Shown here one piece after another: positions 1 to 11,430 of a stretch of DNA of 64,000 nucleotides. Origin of the DNA: Adiantum capillus-veneris (Eukaryota; Streptophyta; Polypodiopsida; Polypodiales; Pteridaceae). The position numbers and the translations under genes were made by a program. The DNA lies in NCBI GenBank assembly GCA_014529385.2, contig CM043952.1, forward strand, positions 154,145,557 to 154,209,556. The letters run 5' to 3'. The notes beneath the pieces were generated by a model, which saw nothing but the letters and a program-made list of their open reading frames with translations, did not search any database and was not told the DNA's origin. Every line of letters begins with the position of its first letter. Positions within the stretch are counted from its first letter, which is position 1.

Positions 1-1920
1 CAAACATTGTTTATGTCGAGAATACCAAAAGTGCATAAACTAGTAGTCTTATATAGGAGATAGGTAATTCCATAAGTCTTGCAAAGAGCCAATATATTGG
101 TACAAGTACAGGTCTGGTATATGGTACTGGTACTAGTATCAATCATCAGTGATAGTACTAGTATTGTTAGTACCAATATTGTTAGTAGTGGTACTGGTAT
201 CAGTTAGTGATAGTACTAGTATTGTTAGTACCAATACTGCTAGTACTAGTACTGGTACCAATATTGTTAGTAATGGTACCAATACTGATAGTATTGTTAG
301 TACTGGTACTAAAATTACTTCTAAACTGGTATACCAATTGGCATACTTAGTACTGGTACTACTACTGGTACTGGTACTGGTGTTGGTGCTGGTACTGGTA
401 CCGGTACCGATGCCGGTACCGGTACTAGTACTGGTACCAATCTCAGATTTTCAATGCCAGTACCAGTATTGGTAGTATTGATATTGCTATCCTGCAATCT
501 TGGTCAACTGGTATACTAGTAGTGGTACTAATCTCAGACTCTAATTGGTAATCGCACAGTACTGGTATTGATACGGCTACACATGTCTATATTGTTATAA
601 TGCGATACTGGTTTATTGGCAAACTGGTTTCCAAACATTGTTTATGTCGAGAATTCCAAAAAGGTGTATAAACTAGTAGTCTTATATCTGTATAGGAGAT
701 AGGTAATTCCATAAGTCTTGCAAAGAGTCAGTATACTGGTATTGATACAGGTCTGGTATACTGGTACTGGTACTGGTATCAGTCAGTGCTAGTACTAGTA
801 CTGTTAGTACCAATAGTATTAGTACTAGTACTGTTAGTACCAGTAGTATTAGTACTGGAACTGAAATTACTTCTAAACTGGTATACCAACTGGCATACTT
901 AGTACTATATTGGTATCAGTCTCAGATTTTCAGTGCCAGTACTGGTACCGCTATCCTAGTAAATTGGTACACTAGTTGTTATCCATTTCACTTAGGTACA
1001 CCCTTTTGTGTAAGTAGCCTTATAATTGAAAGTGAAATTTCAATAGACTTTGGTAGCCAATTACATCATTTTAAACAAAATTTTTACAGTCTGATACATT
1101 GGTACTGGTACTGGTATCAGTCTCACATTTGTAGTGCCAATACTAGTACCGGTAGTACTAGTAGTGCTATCCTACAAACCTGGTATACTGGTACAGGTTT
1201 GGAACACTGGTACTGGTACAAGTACTAGTCTTTCGACTTTCAGTGCCAGTACTGGTATTGAAACTGCTATTCTCCTATACTGGCATACTAGTACTGGTAC
1301 TAGTCAAAAGACTTGTAGTGCCAGTATTGGTGATGGTAGCACTGGTACTGGTACTGGTATCAGTCAGTGCTAGTACTAGTACTGTTAGTACCAGTAGTAT
1401 TAGTACTAGTATTGTTAGTACCAGTAGTATTAGTAGTGGCACTGAAATTACTTCTAAACTGGTATACCAACTGGCATACTTAGTACTATATTGGTATCAG
1501 TCTCAGATTTTTAGTGCCATTACTGGTACCGCTATCCTTGTAAATTGGTACACTAGTTGTTATCCATTTCACTTAGGTACACCTTTTTGTGTAAGTAGCC
1601 TTATAATTGAAAGTGAAATTTCAATAGACTTTGGTAGCCAATTACATCATTTTAAACAAACTTTTTACAGTCTGATACATTGGTACTGGTACTGGTATCA
1701 GTCTCACATTTGTAGTTCCAATACTAGTACTGGTAGTACTAGTAGTGCTATCCTGCAAACCTGGTATACTGGTACAGGTTTGGTACACTGGTACTGGTAC
1801 AAGTACTAGTCTTTCGACTTTCAGTTCCAGTACTGGTATCGATACTTCTATTCTGCTATACCGCTATACCGGTTATATCAGCCGGTTAACAAAACCAGAA
1901 AAATGCAAAAACCAGGAGTT
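1..1920. repeat. GTAC-rich minisatellite with 581-bp higher-order repeat
   Basis: The region is built from short variants of GGTACT, AGTACT and ACTAGT, so it is full of self-complementary 4-6-mers. A higher-order unit of about 581 bp is visible: landmarks at 759, 861, 971 and 1086 recur at 1340, 1442, 1552 and 1667. An older copy begins at position 1, whose opening recurs at 632. Open frames across this stretch translate to monotonous VLVLVL or STGT peptides and are not genes. The array continues past the left edge, so its true length is unknown. Confidence 0.9.
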
Positions 1921-1978
1921 TTATATTTGAAATATATAATCGTTATGTGTTTAGTTTGTTTAGTTATATACTCATTTA

Positions 1979-2060
1979 GTGATTTAATGTATATATTTTA
2001 TAAATATAATACATGTTAAGTGATTCAATGTATATATTTTATAAATATAATACATGTAAA
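1979..2060. repeat. 41-bp AT-rich tandem repeat, two copies
   Basis: Two adjacent 41-bp units, 1979-2019 and 2020-2060, differ at only a few positions. They are AT-rich and directly follow the minisatellite. Confidence 0.9.
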
Positions 2061-2144
2061 GTGAAATGAAAGTGGAATGAAGTGAAGTGAAAGTGAGGGA
2101 GCCTATTTTGTTGTGAAGAAGAAGGAGTAGAAGAAGAAGAGAAG

Positions 2145-2265
2145 GTACTCAGGGTGGGTGGGTGGGTGTGTGTGTGGGTGTGTGTGTGTGTGTATAGTCT
2201 TGTGCCGAATGGCTATTTCCATGTGTGTGTGTGTGTGCACGCGCGTGCATGCGTGCATGCACGCA
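2145..2265. repeat. GT-rich simple repeat
   Basis: Imperfect GGGT/GT runs at about 2150-2192 and 2222-2265 are separated by about 30 bp of unique sequence. Open frames here encode only V/C-rich or H/T-rich low-complexity peptides. Confidence 0.85.
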
Positions 2266-2315
2266 CATGTAGGTCCACCATAGGAGCTTCTAATGGAGCC
2301 CCAATGGATCTCCTC

Positions 2316-2925
2316 CATGCCTTGAAAGGCATGGTGAGAAGGCAGCGTGCGCGATGCCCTCTCACCATGCCTTTCAAGGCATGGAAGAGCTCCATTTGGA
2401 GCTCACCCTCGGGGGGTTCACTAAGTGTAAAACTACACGTGCGTTCAAGACATGTTTGTAAAACCCCTTATTTGTGAATTTTGTTAACAATATAATGTAC
2501 CCTTTTCTTTTAAAATCTGTAATTTTTTTTCAAATTTGAAAAAATAATACCCTTTTGTATATAAATTTTTGTAAGTTTCAAGAACTTTAAATACCCTTCT
2601 ATTGAACTCACGTGATAGGTTACATTTTTATTAGGTGACCTCCTTGGGAGCTCACCCATGCCTTGAAAGGCATGGTGAGAAAGCAGCGCATGTGTTTCCC
2701 TCTCACCATACCTTTCAAAGCATGGAGGAGCCCCAATGGAGCTCCAAATGGAGCTCTTCCATGCCTTGAAAGTCATGGTGAGAGGTTAGTGGGCACGCTG
2801 CCTTCTCACCATGCCTTTCAAGGCATGGAAGAGCTCCATTGGACAATGGAGCTCCTCCATGCTTTGAAAGTCATGGTGAGAAGGCAACGTGCGTGCTGCT
2901 TTCTCACCATGCCTTTCAAGGCATG
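2316..2925. repeat. Array of four large hairpins (24-bp arms, 20-nt loops)
   Basis: Four inverted repeats lie at 2316-2383, 2657-2724, 2760-2827 and 2858-2925. Each has a 24-bp left arm of the form CATGCCTTGAAAGGCATG plus GTGAGA, a loop of exactly 20 nt and the complementary right arm. The first pair is perfect and the others have a few mismatches. The arms themselves contain a smaller palindrome. Between hairpins lie blocks of GGAGCTCC/TGGAGCTC, also palindromic. Hairpins 2-4 start about 100 bp apart. Read from one strand, the loops of hairpins 1, 2 and 4 resemble each other, and the loop of hairpin 3 matches them only as its reverse complement. Confidence 0.92.
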
Positions 2926-2969
2926 GGAAGATCCATTTTGAGCTCCATTGGAAGCTCCTATGGTGGAAA

Positions 2970-3180
2970 TGCATACACAGAGACACACACACACAGCAAC
3001 ACATTTCCCCAATATAATCATGCATACACACACACATATACACACTTGCATTCACACACATAACCACACACTAACACATAATGCAAATACAATAATGCAT
3101 ACTCACATGCAAACACACTTACAATCATGCATTTGCATACACACAAAAACAAAAATACACTTGTAGTACACACACACACA
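2970..3180. repeat. CA-rich low-complexity DNA
   Basis: Imperfect CACACA/CATGCA runs. Open frames on both strands are low-complexity and not credible genes. Confidence 0.85.
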
Positions 3181-3489
3181 TTGACACGTATTAAAGTGCA
3201 AAGCTATACATATGTCGAAGTGGTCTTGTATTTGTTTCTTCCCGTGAGCATCGTGGTGCTACACAAAAGCAAGTACGAAATGGGAATTTCTTTTTAATTG
3301 CATTTTACGTTGTTTTGCTGTCAAAATTTTGAAGAACAAAAACCAATATGGTGAGTGAGCAAAGATACAAGAACATTTGAAATAGAATGAAGCTCACTGT
3401 TCTTACCAACACATGTGCTAAAGAAGCCTAATAATCTTACCCAACAATGCCCCTATGCCAAACCTCCAAAATTATGTGGATGAGTAAGG

Positions 3490-3845
3490 GGAGATCATTT
3501 TAGATCTAGATGAGGAACAATGATCGAGGAAGGTGTTGATGAAGATACTCAAGAAACAGCTACTGCTTCACATCTATACCTTCATGTAGAGATTTGAAGG
3601 TGAGATTAAGTGATTAACCTCACCTTCACACCTAGATGAGGAAGGAGGACCAAAGAAGGTGTTGATGAAGATACTCCAGAAGCAGTCGTGTTGCAGATTT
3701 GTAGCTTTCCATAGATGTGTGAAGGTGAGACTGAGTGATGAATGGAGAAGCGAGGTGTTGATAAAGATACCTTAGAAGTATCCAATGTTGTAGATCTACA
3801 GCTTTCTGTAGAGGTATGAAGGTAAGGCTGAGCGATCACTAGAGA
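3490..3845. repeat. Degenerate tandem repeat, about 3 copies of 90-125 bp
   Basis: The phrase GGTGTTGATGAAGATACTC recurs near 3532 and 3657, with a weaker copy near 3750. Each copy is followed by similar text about a pyrimidine-rich stretch and a TGAAGGT(G/A)AG segment. The spacing is unequal, so the copies have diverged by indels. No protein is recognised. Confidence 0.75.
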
Positions 3846-4290
3846 ATGGAGGTTTCAAACCTCTATTGCAAGAGGTATTTGGAGGGAAAAGTGGGCTTAA
3901 AGAAGGAGATGTAGGTCTCATAGCTAAAGGAGACAGAGTAAATGTAGCAGCCTTAGAGAGAGTAAAGAGGAGAGAGAGAATGTCAACACATTTTTTGAAA
4001 GACCCCATTTTAGGGAGGGAGTGGGGGGTCAATAGCCTCTAGAGAGACAAAGAGTGGGTTTTTATCCCAGCTTTATGGAAAAAGGTTCAAATTTTCTTAT
4101 TTTCTCATTTTATTAATAAAGAAAAGACCCCTGCACCTCTAGGCCTATAAGTTTGACCACTCAGTTTTAGATCCTGCCACACCCACCATTTCAGTCCACA
4201 TGGGGGTCCCCCATTTGCTCATTCCTTAATCTCATTTTTTATCCATGGAAAATAAAGAGGCCCTTCTATACTCCATTCTCTTCCTAATGC
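3846..4290. other. Gene-free stretch
   Basis: Unique, moderately AT-rich sequence between the tandem repeat and the foldback arm. Short open frames on the minus strand have no recognisable domain. Confidence 0.5.
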
Positions 4291-4291
4291 T

Positions 4292-4931
4292 TTGTGCTAA
4301 GAGTCGTAGTTATTAGTCTTACACTCAAGCTGGAAGAGTTGAGCATATCTAAGTCGTGTGCTCATGCTGGATGAGATGAGCATAAGAGTCAAAGTCTATT
4401 AACTTAATCATGGTGGAGTGTCCTAGAGTATAACACTCACGCACAGTGCACAATAAGATGAAGCACATATGCTCAACAACAAAAACCCTTTCTAAATGGG
4501 TGCCAGCTTGTAAAGCCACATCATATGAAGTGGGCTTCTTGGCATATGGAGGAGCTAAGCCACAAAGATTAGCAATCTCCACATCCACTTCTCTTCACCT
4601 CAAATCAACCCAATCACATCAAATCAACCCAATCACACACACTAACATTTCAAATATGCATACATGAAGTGTAGCTATAAAAGCATATGATGTGGCTTTA
4701 CAAGCTGGCACCCATTTAAAAAGGGTTTTCGTTTTGTCGAGGATCTGTGCTATCATCTTATTGTACATTGTGCGTGAGCGTGAGTGTTATACTCTATGGC
4801 ACTCCACCATGATTAAGTTAATAGACTTTGACTCTTATGCTCATCTCATCCAGCACAAGCGACATGACTTAGATATGGTCAACTCTTTTAGCTTGACTGT
4901 AAGACTAATCACTACAACTCTTAGCACAGAG
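4292..4931. mobile_element. Foldback (long inverted-repeat) element
   Basis: Left arm 4292-4527 and right arm 4684-4931 are reverse complements over most of their length with small indels. The inner ends meet at TCATATG/CATATGA and the outer ends at a GCTAAGAG/CTCTTAGC pair. The spacer is about 156 bp. Matching open frames on opposite strands arise only because the arms are complementary. The arrangement fits a foldback or MITE-type element or an inverted duplication. No transposase is seen and no target duplication was established. Confidence 0.8.
4529..4655. repeat. Dispersed repeat, copy A
   Basis: The foldback spacer and its edge (GGAGCTAAGCCACAAA followed by a CTCCACATCCACTT block and CCAATCACA runs) recurs, well conserved, at about 12,917-13,040. 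The same orientation is kept, so it is a dispersed repeat family member. Confidence 0.8.
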
Positions 4932-4999
4932 TTTATTTTGACTTGAAGCTTTGGGACTAAGGCTTTGCTCATTTAGTGGCTTAGCATCCCGACTCTTAG

Positions 5000-7900
5000 T
5001 ATGCCAAAGAAATTTTTTTGCACCTTGGTGACTTGACTTTTCACATTCTTGAGCTTACTACAAACATTTCTTCAGGTAAAAGTAAGCTTGAATCCTCAAA
5101 AAGAGGATTATTGAAGGACCAAGTTGGCATTAAAGGTTTCTTTTGCCATACCTGTTTTTTCATCTTTGAATCTGCAACTTTGTTGGTTGGGTTGTCCTTC
5201 TTTGACTGTGAAAACTCCATTATTGTATCTTTGATTCTGTACTGAGGCCCGTTGTAAAGAGTCTTTCATGCTGATGTAGCGCCTTTTTATTGTCTTCATC
5301 TGATTTTCATTCAGAGCATTGGAAGACTTAGGAATCCAAATCTCTCCATTACCTTTGTAACTCCTTTGTTGACTTTGCTTAGCTCTAGTTCTTGTTGAGC
5401 TCTTGAGATCTTCATGCAGGTCTGGTGTAGTTGTTGTTGGTTTGTGGTTGACTGGTAGTCAAAACCTTCATGTAGCCTTTGTAGAACCTTTGTGCAAGAG
5501 GAAGATTCTTTGAACTCCGTCTCTGTTTTGTATCCTCTTGAGAGTTGCGGTAGACTTGAGTAGCATTTGGTGCCATTCTATTGTAGACCTGCGTCTTAGG
5601 TATCCTAGGATGATATTGAGGTTGGTACCTAGTGGGCCTTCTTTCTTGGGAGGGTCTTAACATTACTTCATATTACCTTACCTGCAATTTTGGTACCCAT
5701 ATCTATCTATTACCTCTATAGTACTCCTATTTTTGTAAGCTCCATTGTGATGCTATCCATCCCATGTGTTTGTCTTTTTGTGTTGATCTTTTGTCTTCAA
5801 TCCATACAAGATCACTGACTTTTACTAAACTGGTCAGAACTAACATTTTCTTGACTTTGTTTTGCTTTCTTGAGTACTTCGGCTTATATACCTTTGCTTT
5901 TTTGGGTGTCTCCTTGGAAGTTTCAGTTGGGTCAGCAATTGACTTGAAGTTTTGAAAGCCTGACTTGCTAGAAGAAGCTAATCCATGAGGGTTATTTGAT
6001 GTTGAGGCATATGATGTCACACCTTTAGGGCTAGTCGGTGGAAGGTCCACTTTAGCTTTACCTTTGTCTGTAATATTTTTGTTTAATTCTTATGACTTCT
6101 GCAACTCTTAATCTAGCATTAATGGGACTGTATCAGTTGCTTTCTACCTCTTGGAAAGTAGAGAAATAGCACTGTATCTTTGTAGGCCTTGTGCTTTTCT
6201 TACCATGATGTCCTAGGATGATATCTGCAGGCATGTCTTTTGAAGACTTTATTTTTGAAACTTTCACTTCTCTTTATGTTTATGGATGCTAAGAGTAACA
6301 ACCATTGTTTCTTGACTTGTAGCCTTACCTAGTGCTGCTTTACTATCCTGTTTACCTAGAGTGACCTAAAGGATCCTCTGGATGTTCTCTGCAACCATAT
6401 TGCACTTTGCTTCTTTATCAGTAGATCATTGCATCTAATAATTGCTCCATTTGCACTGCTAAGGACTACAACTATTCTCATTGGAGGTTCTCTTGAACAT
6501 TTTTGTCCTGCTTTTTTCACGGTCTCATCTTGATCTAGCCTAGTCTCTATGGAAGGTGATTTGAGACTTTGTATTCCATTAAGAGTATTATCGGTTGATT
6601 TTGTTGGCAATGTCTGGATCTTTGGATTGCCCATTGCTTCCTGGGTGTTTGCAGCCCCAATCTTCTTAACTTATTTCTTTGGTGGCATTCTCTACTCAAT
6701 AGCTTTCATGGTTGCTATTTTCTCTGTCTAATTTTCACTTCTTGATGCCCAATTTGCTTTAAGCTCTTCTGAGGTTTTGTTGGGTGGAGATGAATCATCT
6801 TCAATAAACTTTTCTTGATCCTCGGTCTCCATTTGAATTGTTATGGAGGACTTTGTGCTGTCGTCCGTGGGTGGCCAGTTTTGTTCTTCATTCTTTGTTG
6901 TTTTTGAAGACTGCATCCTATTTGAAATATGTGTTTCCAAAATCTTTTGATTCAGTGGCATTCCCAATATGATGTCGTCTGGTACATCTTTTGTATTTAC
7001 CACATGAAATTGAGCTTTAAGGTTCTATGAATCTACTTGAATGACAGTGGGAATGATTCCACAGCATTTTGCTCGTTTGTTTCCAGAGATGCTAATGAAT
7101 TCAAGAGAATCTTCTAGTTGTGGTTGGCCACACTTATTTTAAGTGCGAAAAGACATGAGATTCTCGTCTAGCTAAAAATTTAGCTTTATTTCACTTGACA
7201 GCTTTTCTTCATGTTCTCACTGGTGATGTTACACATGACGTTCTCAAGATATCTTTTTAAATTGACTGAGTTTGCAGTGGTTGTGTCCTTGGATTGAAAA
7301 TTTTTTTACATCTTCTTTGCTTTAGCCACCTACTTCAATTGATATTGACTTGTTTGACTATTCTATTGCACCTTTTGCTTGCAACTATTGAGCATTGTCT
7401 ACCTGCATCTGAGTAACCTTTGATCTTAGAACATCCAGTGTACTTTCTGGTAGAATTTGCCTCTTTGGAGGAGATTTTGGTGGTGAATAATGTCATTCAA
7501 CTCTAGAGAGGATGGGCTATAATAGATTCTATCCTCTAAAATGAACCCTCCTTTTTCATATATCACTGAACACGCTTCTATGAGTTGATATGTGGGCCGT
7601 TCAAACAACGGTTGATCCTTTTTGTACACCTGCCGTTTTTGGTCTTCATAGTGTGCATATGAATTATGTGTGACATACAATGCTAACAACATTCTCTTGG
7701 ATGTGTCCCTTACACTCGTGAATGATTGCATACTTGTGGCAGTGGATGCAGAATCATTTACAAACCTAACACTCTTTTAAATCTTCGGTGATATCTAGAT
7801 GCTTTTACCAAATTCACGCAGGAATTTGTTGTTCAAAGGATCAATTTTATGTTTTTCAGGTGCATGTGCATCTTTATGCTGATTATGAACTTGTAGTGCT

Positions 7901-8110
7901 TTTATCGGTGCTTCTAAAGGTAATGCATGAACATCTAATTGTACCCAAAATGACAAGTTAGATGTACTTACTCTGGGATTTGCATTTCCAGCTTTCTCTA
8001 TGCTTTGCTTTGCAATGGCCATGTCCCTATTGTCTGGATTTCTTGGACAATATTCAAGAAAATGTCCACCTTTTCTTCCACAATATGAGCTTTTGCTGAG
8101 AATTTTTTGC
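5000..8110 (-). pseudogene. Retroelement-like relic with zinc knuckle and retropepsin-like region
   Basis: Read on the minus strand from about 8,100 downwards. At 8,045-8,090 a frame gives SYCGRKGGHFLEYC, a CX2CX4HX4C zinc knuckle whose first cysteine is serine. The frame stays open to 7,795. At about 7,180-6,960 a frame resembles a retropepsin: a decayed LDENLMSF where LDxGAxxSF is expected, ending in DDIILGMPLNQ, close to the usual D(I/V)(I/L)LGMPWL motif. The segments between (7,731-7,426, 6,634-6,356, 6,050-5,727, 5,663-5,412, 5,299-5,108) are open but not recognised, and no reverse transcriptase was seen. A gag-protease relic of an LTR-type element is inferred. The reading frame is broken many times. 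Confidence 0.4.
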
Positions 8111-8170
8111 TTTTATGCTTGCCAAGTTTTTAGCATCTTCTAATAACACTGAGCATTAAGCTATAGACTA

Positions 8171-8427
8171 CTCCATCTTGACCTTTGTATTGCCTTTGAA
8201 CTAGTTCTCCAATTAGACTGGCTTCAATTGGCTGGTATGCTGGATCTTCCAATTATGGCTGTCGATTGTAACCATTATAATCCATGTACAATGATCCGGA
8301 TTGTAATCCATCTTGACCTTTGTATTCCCTTTGACCTGGTTCTTTAATTAGACTGGCTTTAATTGGCTAATATGTTGGATCTTCCAATTCTTGTTGTCGA
8401 CCATTGTAATCCATGTACAATGATCCT
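8171..8427. repeat. Tandem duplication of about 135 bp inside the relic
   Basis: The segments beginning at 8171 and 8306 (TCCATCTTGACCTTTGTATT) run in parallel through a shared TCCATGTACAATGATCC at their ends. On the minus strand they encode a repeated block containing GSLYMDYNG and KASLI/EASLI, upstream of the zinc knuckle, so this may be a repeat in the gag-like protein. Confidence 0.8.
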
Positions 8428-9400
8428 AATGGCATATGCACCAATTGGATGGTTTGATGACTTGTACAGATGTCTGGATAATCACTTGGGTCAATTTGTT
8501 AAACCTCTATCTACACTTCATCTTTGAGCTTGCAATACCTGGCTCCACTAAAATCTGTGAGCATCTGCAAGTTCTCTAAATCTAATTTCACTCTGATCAA
8601 TAGTATCTTGGCTCCTGTGTTTCATTTTCTGCTCATTAGGTATCTATGGCCTTCTACATCTGTATACGAAACCTTATCTCCATTGTAGCCATAGAGCTAT
8701 AAAATTTTCTCCATTGTACGTGTGTTGCTACTACTACTAGCTAGCTCCAGACTGCTTCAACTCTCAACTCGACTTGAGTCCATGTTGGCTTGGTTTGCAA
8801 AAACTCTCTTAGCGGGTCTTGTTGTTTCCCAATGGAATTCGTCCTGCTCTGGTTTGAAAAGACTCCTTATGCCAAAGCAATTTTGGCAATTCATTGATTC
8901 CTAGACTCTCAAGAGTTGACTAAGTCTAGCTCGAACGTGTCAGGCTTGATTGTAGTCCTTTGAAACAATAAAAATTTGGGCTTTTTAATAGCTAAATCTG
9001 CAATAATATCTACTGGTGTTCCCGGTCCTCCCATACGAGGCCCAATTAGCTATGCAATTACTTGCACTCGCCAATGTTTGTCGGCATGGGCACTTCGAGT
9101 TCTTTTATGTGCTTTGATTGCAATGCAGTCCAACTTCCAAATCTGGGCTAGAACAATGATGTTCTTGGCTGAAATGGTTCAAATCCAATTTTCAAAGGCT
9201 TTTCCCAAAATCTAGCTTGACATTTTGAGCTTTGATGAGTTTTACAACTCAAATTTGCCAATTATTTTCTCAAAACAAGGTCAAACTTGCCCTATTCGCA
9301 AGTTCCACACATGAAACTGCCCTAATGGCTTGATTTTACTGCAAATCTGTTTCAAACTGCGCTTTTATGTGCTCAATTTTGTTTTCACAAGTTTTTGATC
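8428..9400. other. Gene-free stretch
   Basis: No recognisable protein on either strand. The short plus-strand frames at 8,722-8,904 and 8,976-9,215 have no domain I can name. It may be leader or LTR sequence of the minus-strand relic, but no repeat pair supports that. Confidence 0.4.
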
Positions 9401-10035
9401 GTTTGGTTTCAAACTGCTCGATTTTCTCTTTTTTTCCAATAAATTTTTGAATTCCTTAACCAACTCAAGGCTCGCTCATTGGGGTTTTGCTTTCTTTCTT
9501 TTTTTGGCAAATTAGGGATTTTTACGGGTCACGGCTTGCTTTGTCCTCTTTTTTCCCGATTTTTTTGACTTTTTTGCTTGAATCGCTTTCATTTTACATT
9601 TTTGGCAGTTTTTTTCTTTTTTGACTCCTCTCCTTTTATTTTTATTAATTTTTTGTGAAATTTTTTGAATTCTCTATTTTTATGATTTTTTTAAAAAAAT
9701 TGATAATTTTTTATGATTTTTTGAGTTTTCTATTTTGAGTTTTTTTTTATTTTTTCAGGATTTTTTGTGAATTGTTTTCTTTTTAATGAATTTTTTGTGA
9801 GTTTTTATGAATTTTCTAAATTTTTTGTGATTTATCTATGTAATTTTTGAAAAAATTTAATGAATTCTCAATGAAGTTTTTTTTATTTTTTAAGTTTTTT
9901 GTCATTTTTAAAGATATTTTTTCCTATTTTTGTGATAAAAAATCAAAGTTAGGTATAATTTTTTGTTTGTATACGAGAACTAATAATAAATTTGTTTTTT
10001 TTTTTAAATTATCTAACCTACTTATTCATGCTTAA
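9400..10035. repeat. T-rich low-complexity DNA
   Basis: Long T tracts and GATTTTTT/GAATTTTTTG variants. The open frame at 9,847-10,035 is phenylalanine-rich and reflects base composition. Confidence 0.85.
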
Positions 10036-10123
10036 CTGGCGGTCGTGGCCAACTACAAAGTCTGCGATGGCGAGAGCGAGCAATGAGCACGTGGGTGGTT
10101 GGCTTCGTCAACAGAGATAGTGG

Positions 10124-10127
<4 letters not shown>

Positions 10128-10168
<41 letters not shown>
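10128..10168. repeat. (CA)n microsatellite
   Basis: About 20 uninterrupted CA units. Confidence 0.97.
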
Positions 10169-10327
10169 TTATCCCACTGGCTTGGTGCTTGCAGACGACG
10201 AGGGAGAGACAATGATGGCGTGGCAGCCTATCGATACACAGCAGGGCAGAGAGAGAGGGTATATTGGTGTACCCCAGGGAGAGAGTGAGAGTGGGGGTCC
10301 ACTAGCCCTGCATGCAACAAGGGAAGG

Positions 10328-10331
<4 letters not shown>

Positions 10332-10381
<50 letters not shown>
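10332..10381. repeat. (AG)n microsatellite
   Basis: About 25 AG units, first of three in a 450-bp GA-rich block. Shorter GAGAGAG runs lie between them. Confidence 0.97.
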
Positions 10382-10387
<6 letters not shown>

Positions 10388-10597
10388 TGTGTGTATGGTG
10401 GCCCTGGCAGGCTCTAGTCAGCAAAGAGAGAGAGAGTGTCAACGCAATCAGGCTCTGGTCACGAAAAGAGAGAGAGTGTGTACGCTCACGACTAAAGAGA
10501 GAGAGTAGGGGAATATGCCCTCACACTGGTAATCGACGCGTAGGAACTGGGGCAAAAATGACAAGAGGGAGAGCAAGTTGGCGGCAACCTTCACATG

Positions 10598-10600
<3 letters not shown>

Positions 10601-10638
<38 letters not shown>
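10601..10638. repeat. (AG)n microsatellite
   Basis: Nineteen AG units. Confidence 0.97.
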
Positions 10639-10640
<2 letters not shown>

Positions 10641-10719
10641 AACGGCTATAACTAAAAAGAGATTAAAAGAAGGAAAGTCATCTTAGGCGTTGACCAAGGT
10701 TATCTTCAGTGTTGTAGAC

Positions 10720-10722
<3 letters not shown>

Positions 10723-10778
<56 letters not shown>
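10723..10778. repeat. (GA)n microsatellite
   Basis: About 28 GA units. Confidence 0.97.
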
Positions 10779-10781
<3 letters not shown>

Positions 10782-10859
10782 ACTTGTTTCATTTTAAAAA
10801 AAACATTTGCAGACCAAGGATGAAGAGAGAGAGAGTGGGGTGGGGATGAGAGAGAACAT

Positions 10860-11315
10860 CTTCAGTGCGCCCAAGATAGGTTGGGGAGGGTTTTCTTTTC
10901 TTTGAATTATTTAAACCCTTAATAACCACAAGGGGTAGTTCTCACTTAAACAAGCCATCAAAGTTGATTTTTCGTCGAGGTCCAAATTTTATTGCCGCTT
11001 GTCGCAAACACCGATGTCTTGTTTAATCACACACTCGAGGCTCCTAAAAAAAATTCAGCACTCATGTCAAAGCAAATTTTTTCAGCTTTAAATTTTCAAA
11101 TGCTTGAAAATGTCAAATTTAGCCCGAAAATTACCCAAAAATCCAAAAAAATCTCGGAAATTGTTAGAAATCTCAAAAAATCATCATCAATCACAATCAA
11201 ACACTTTGAACATGCATAAGCACACCAAAAATAGTAGTTTTGTTAAAAATGTCAATTACAACAAAATCATCAACCTGACTCCCGAAAATGGCAAAACGCT
11301 CAAAGCCAAGGAGGG
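10860..11315. other. A-rich gene-free stretch
   Basis: A-rich sequence with many AAAAAT words. Short frames at 10,992-11,340 are lysine/asparagine-rich and not recognised. Confidence 0.5.
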
Positions 11316-11317
11316 CA

Positions 11318-11430
11318 CAAATGTGCTCAAAATGATGTAGTAAATACGCATACAAAACAGCTTGTCAAGATCACAAATGTGCTCAAAATGATGTAGTAAA
11401 TACGGATACAAAACAGCCCGTCAAGATCAC
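11318..11430. repeat. 55-bp tandem repeat, two copies
   Basis: A unit beginning ACAAATGTGCTCAAAATG at about 11,318 is repeated at about 11,373 with few changes. Confidence 0.85.

Noticed and set aside
149-475. 108-codon frame rich in VLVLVL and STGTNIV
   Set aside because: It is the translation of the GTAC-rich minisatellite. Other frames of the same repeat are equally open.
2316-2925. Possible CRISPR-like array
   Set aside because: Units are long palindromic hairpins at unequal spacing, without short identical repeats and unique spacers, in a plant-like genome.
4349-4946. Two similar proteins on opposite strands (STMIKLIDFDSYAHLIQH)
   Set aside because: Their similarity follows from the inverted repeat. 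No homologous domain is recognised.
10083-10686. Two long plus-strand frames with RERERE and HTHTHT tracts
   Set aside because: Openness comes from (CA)n and (AG)n microsatellites, which lack stop codons in several frames.
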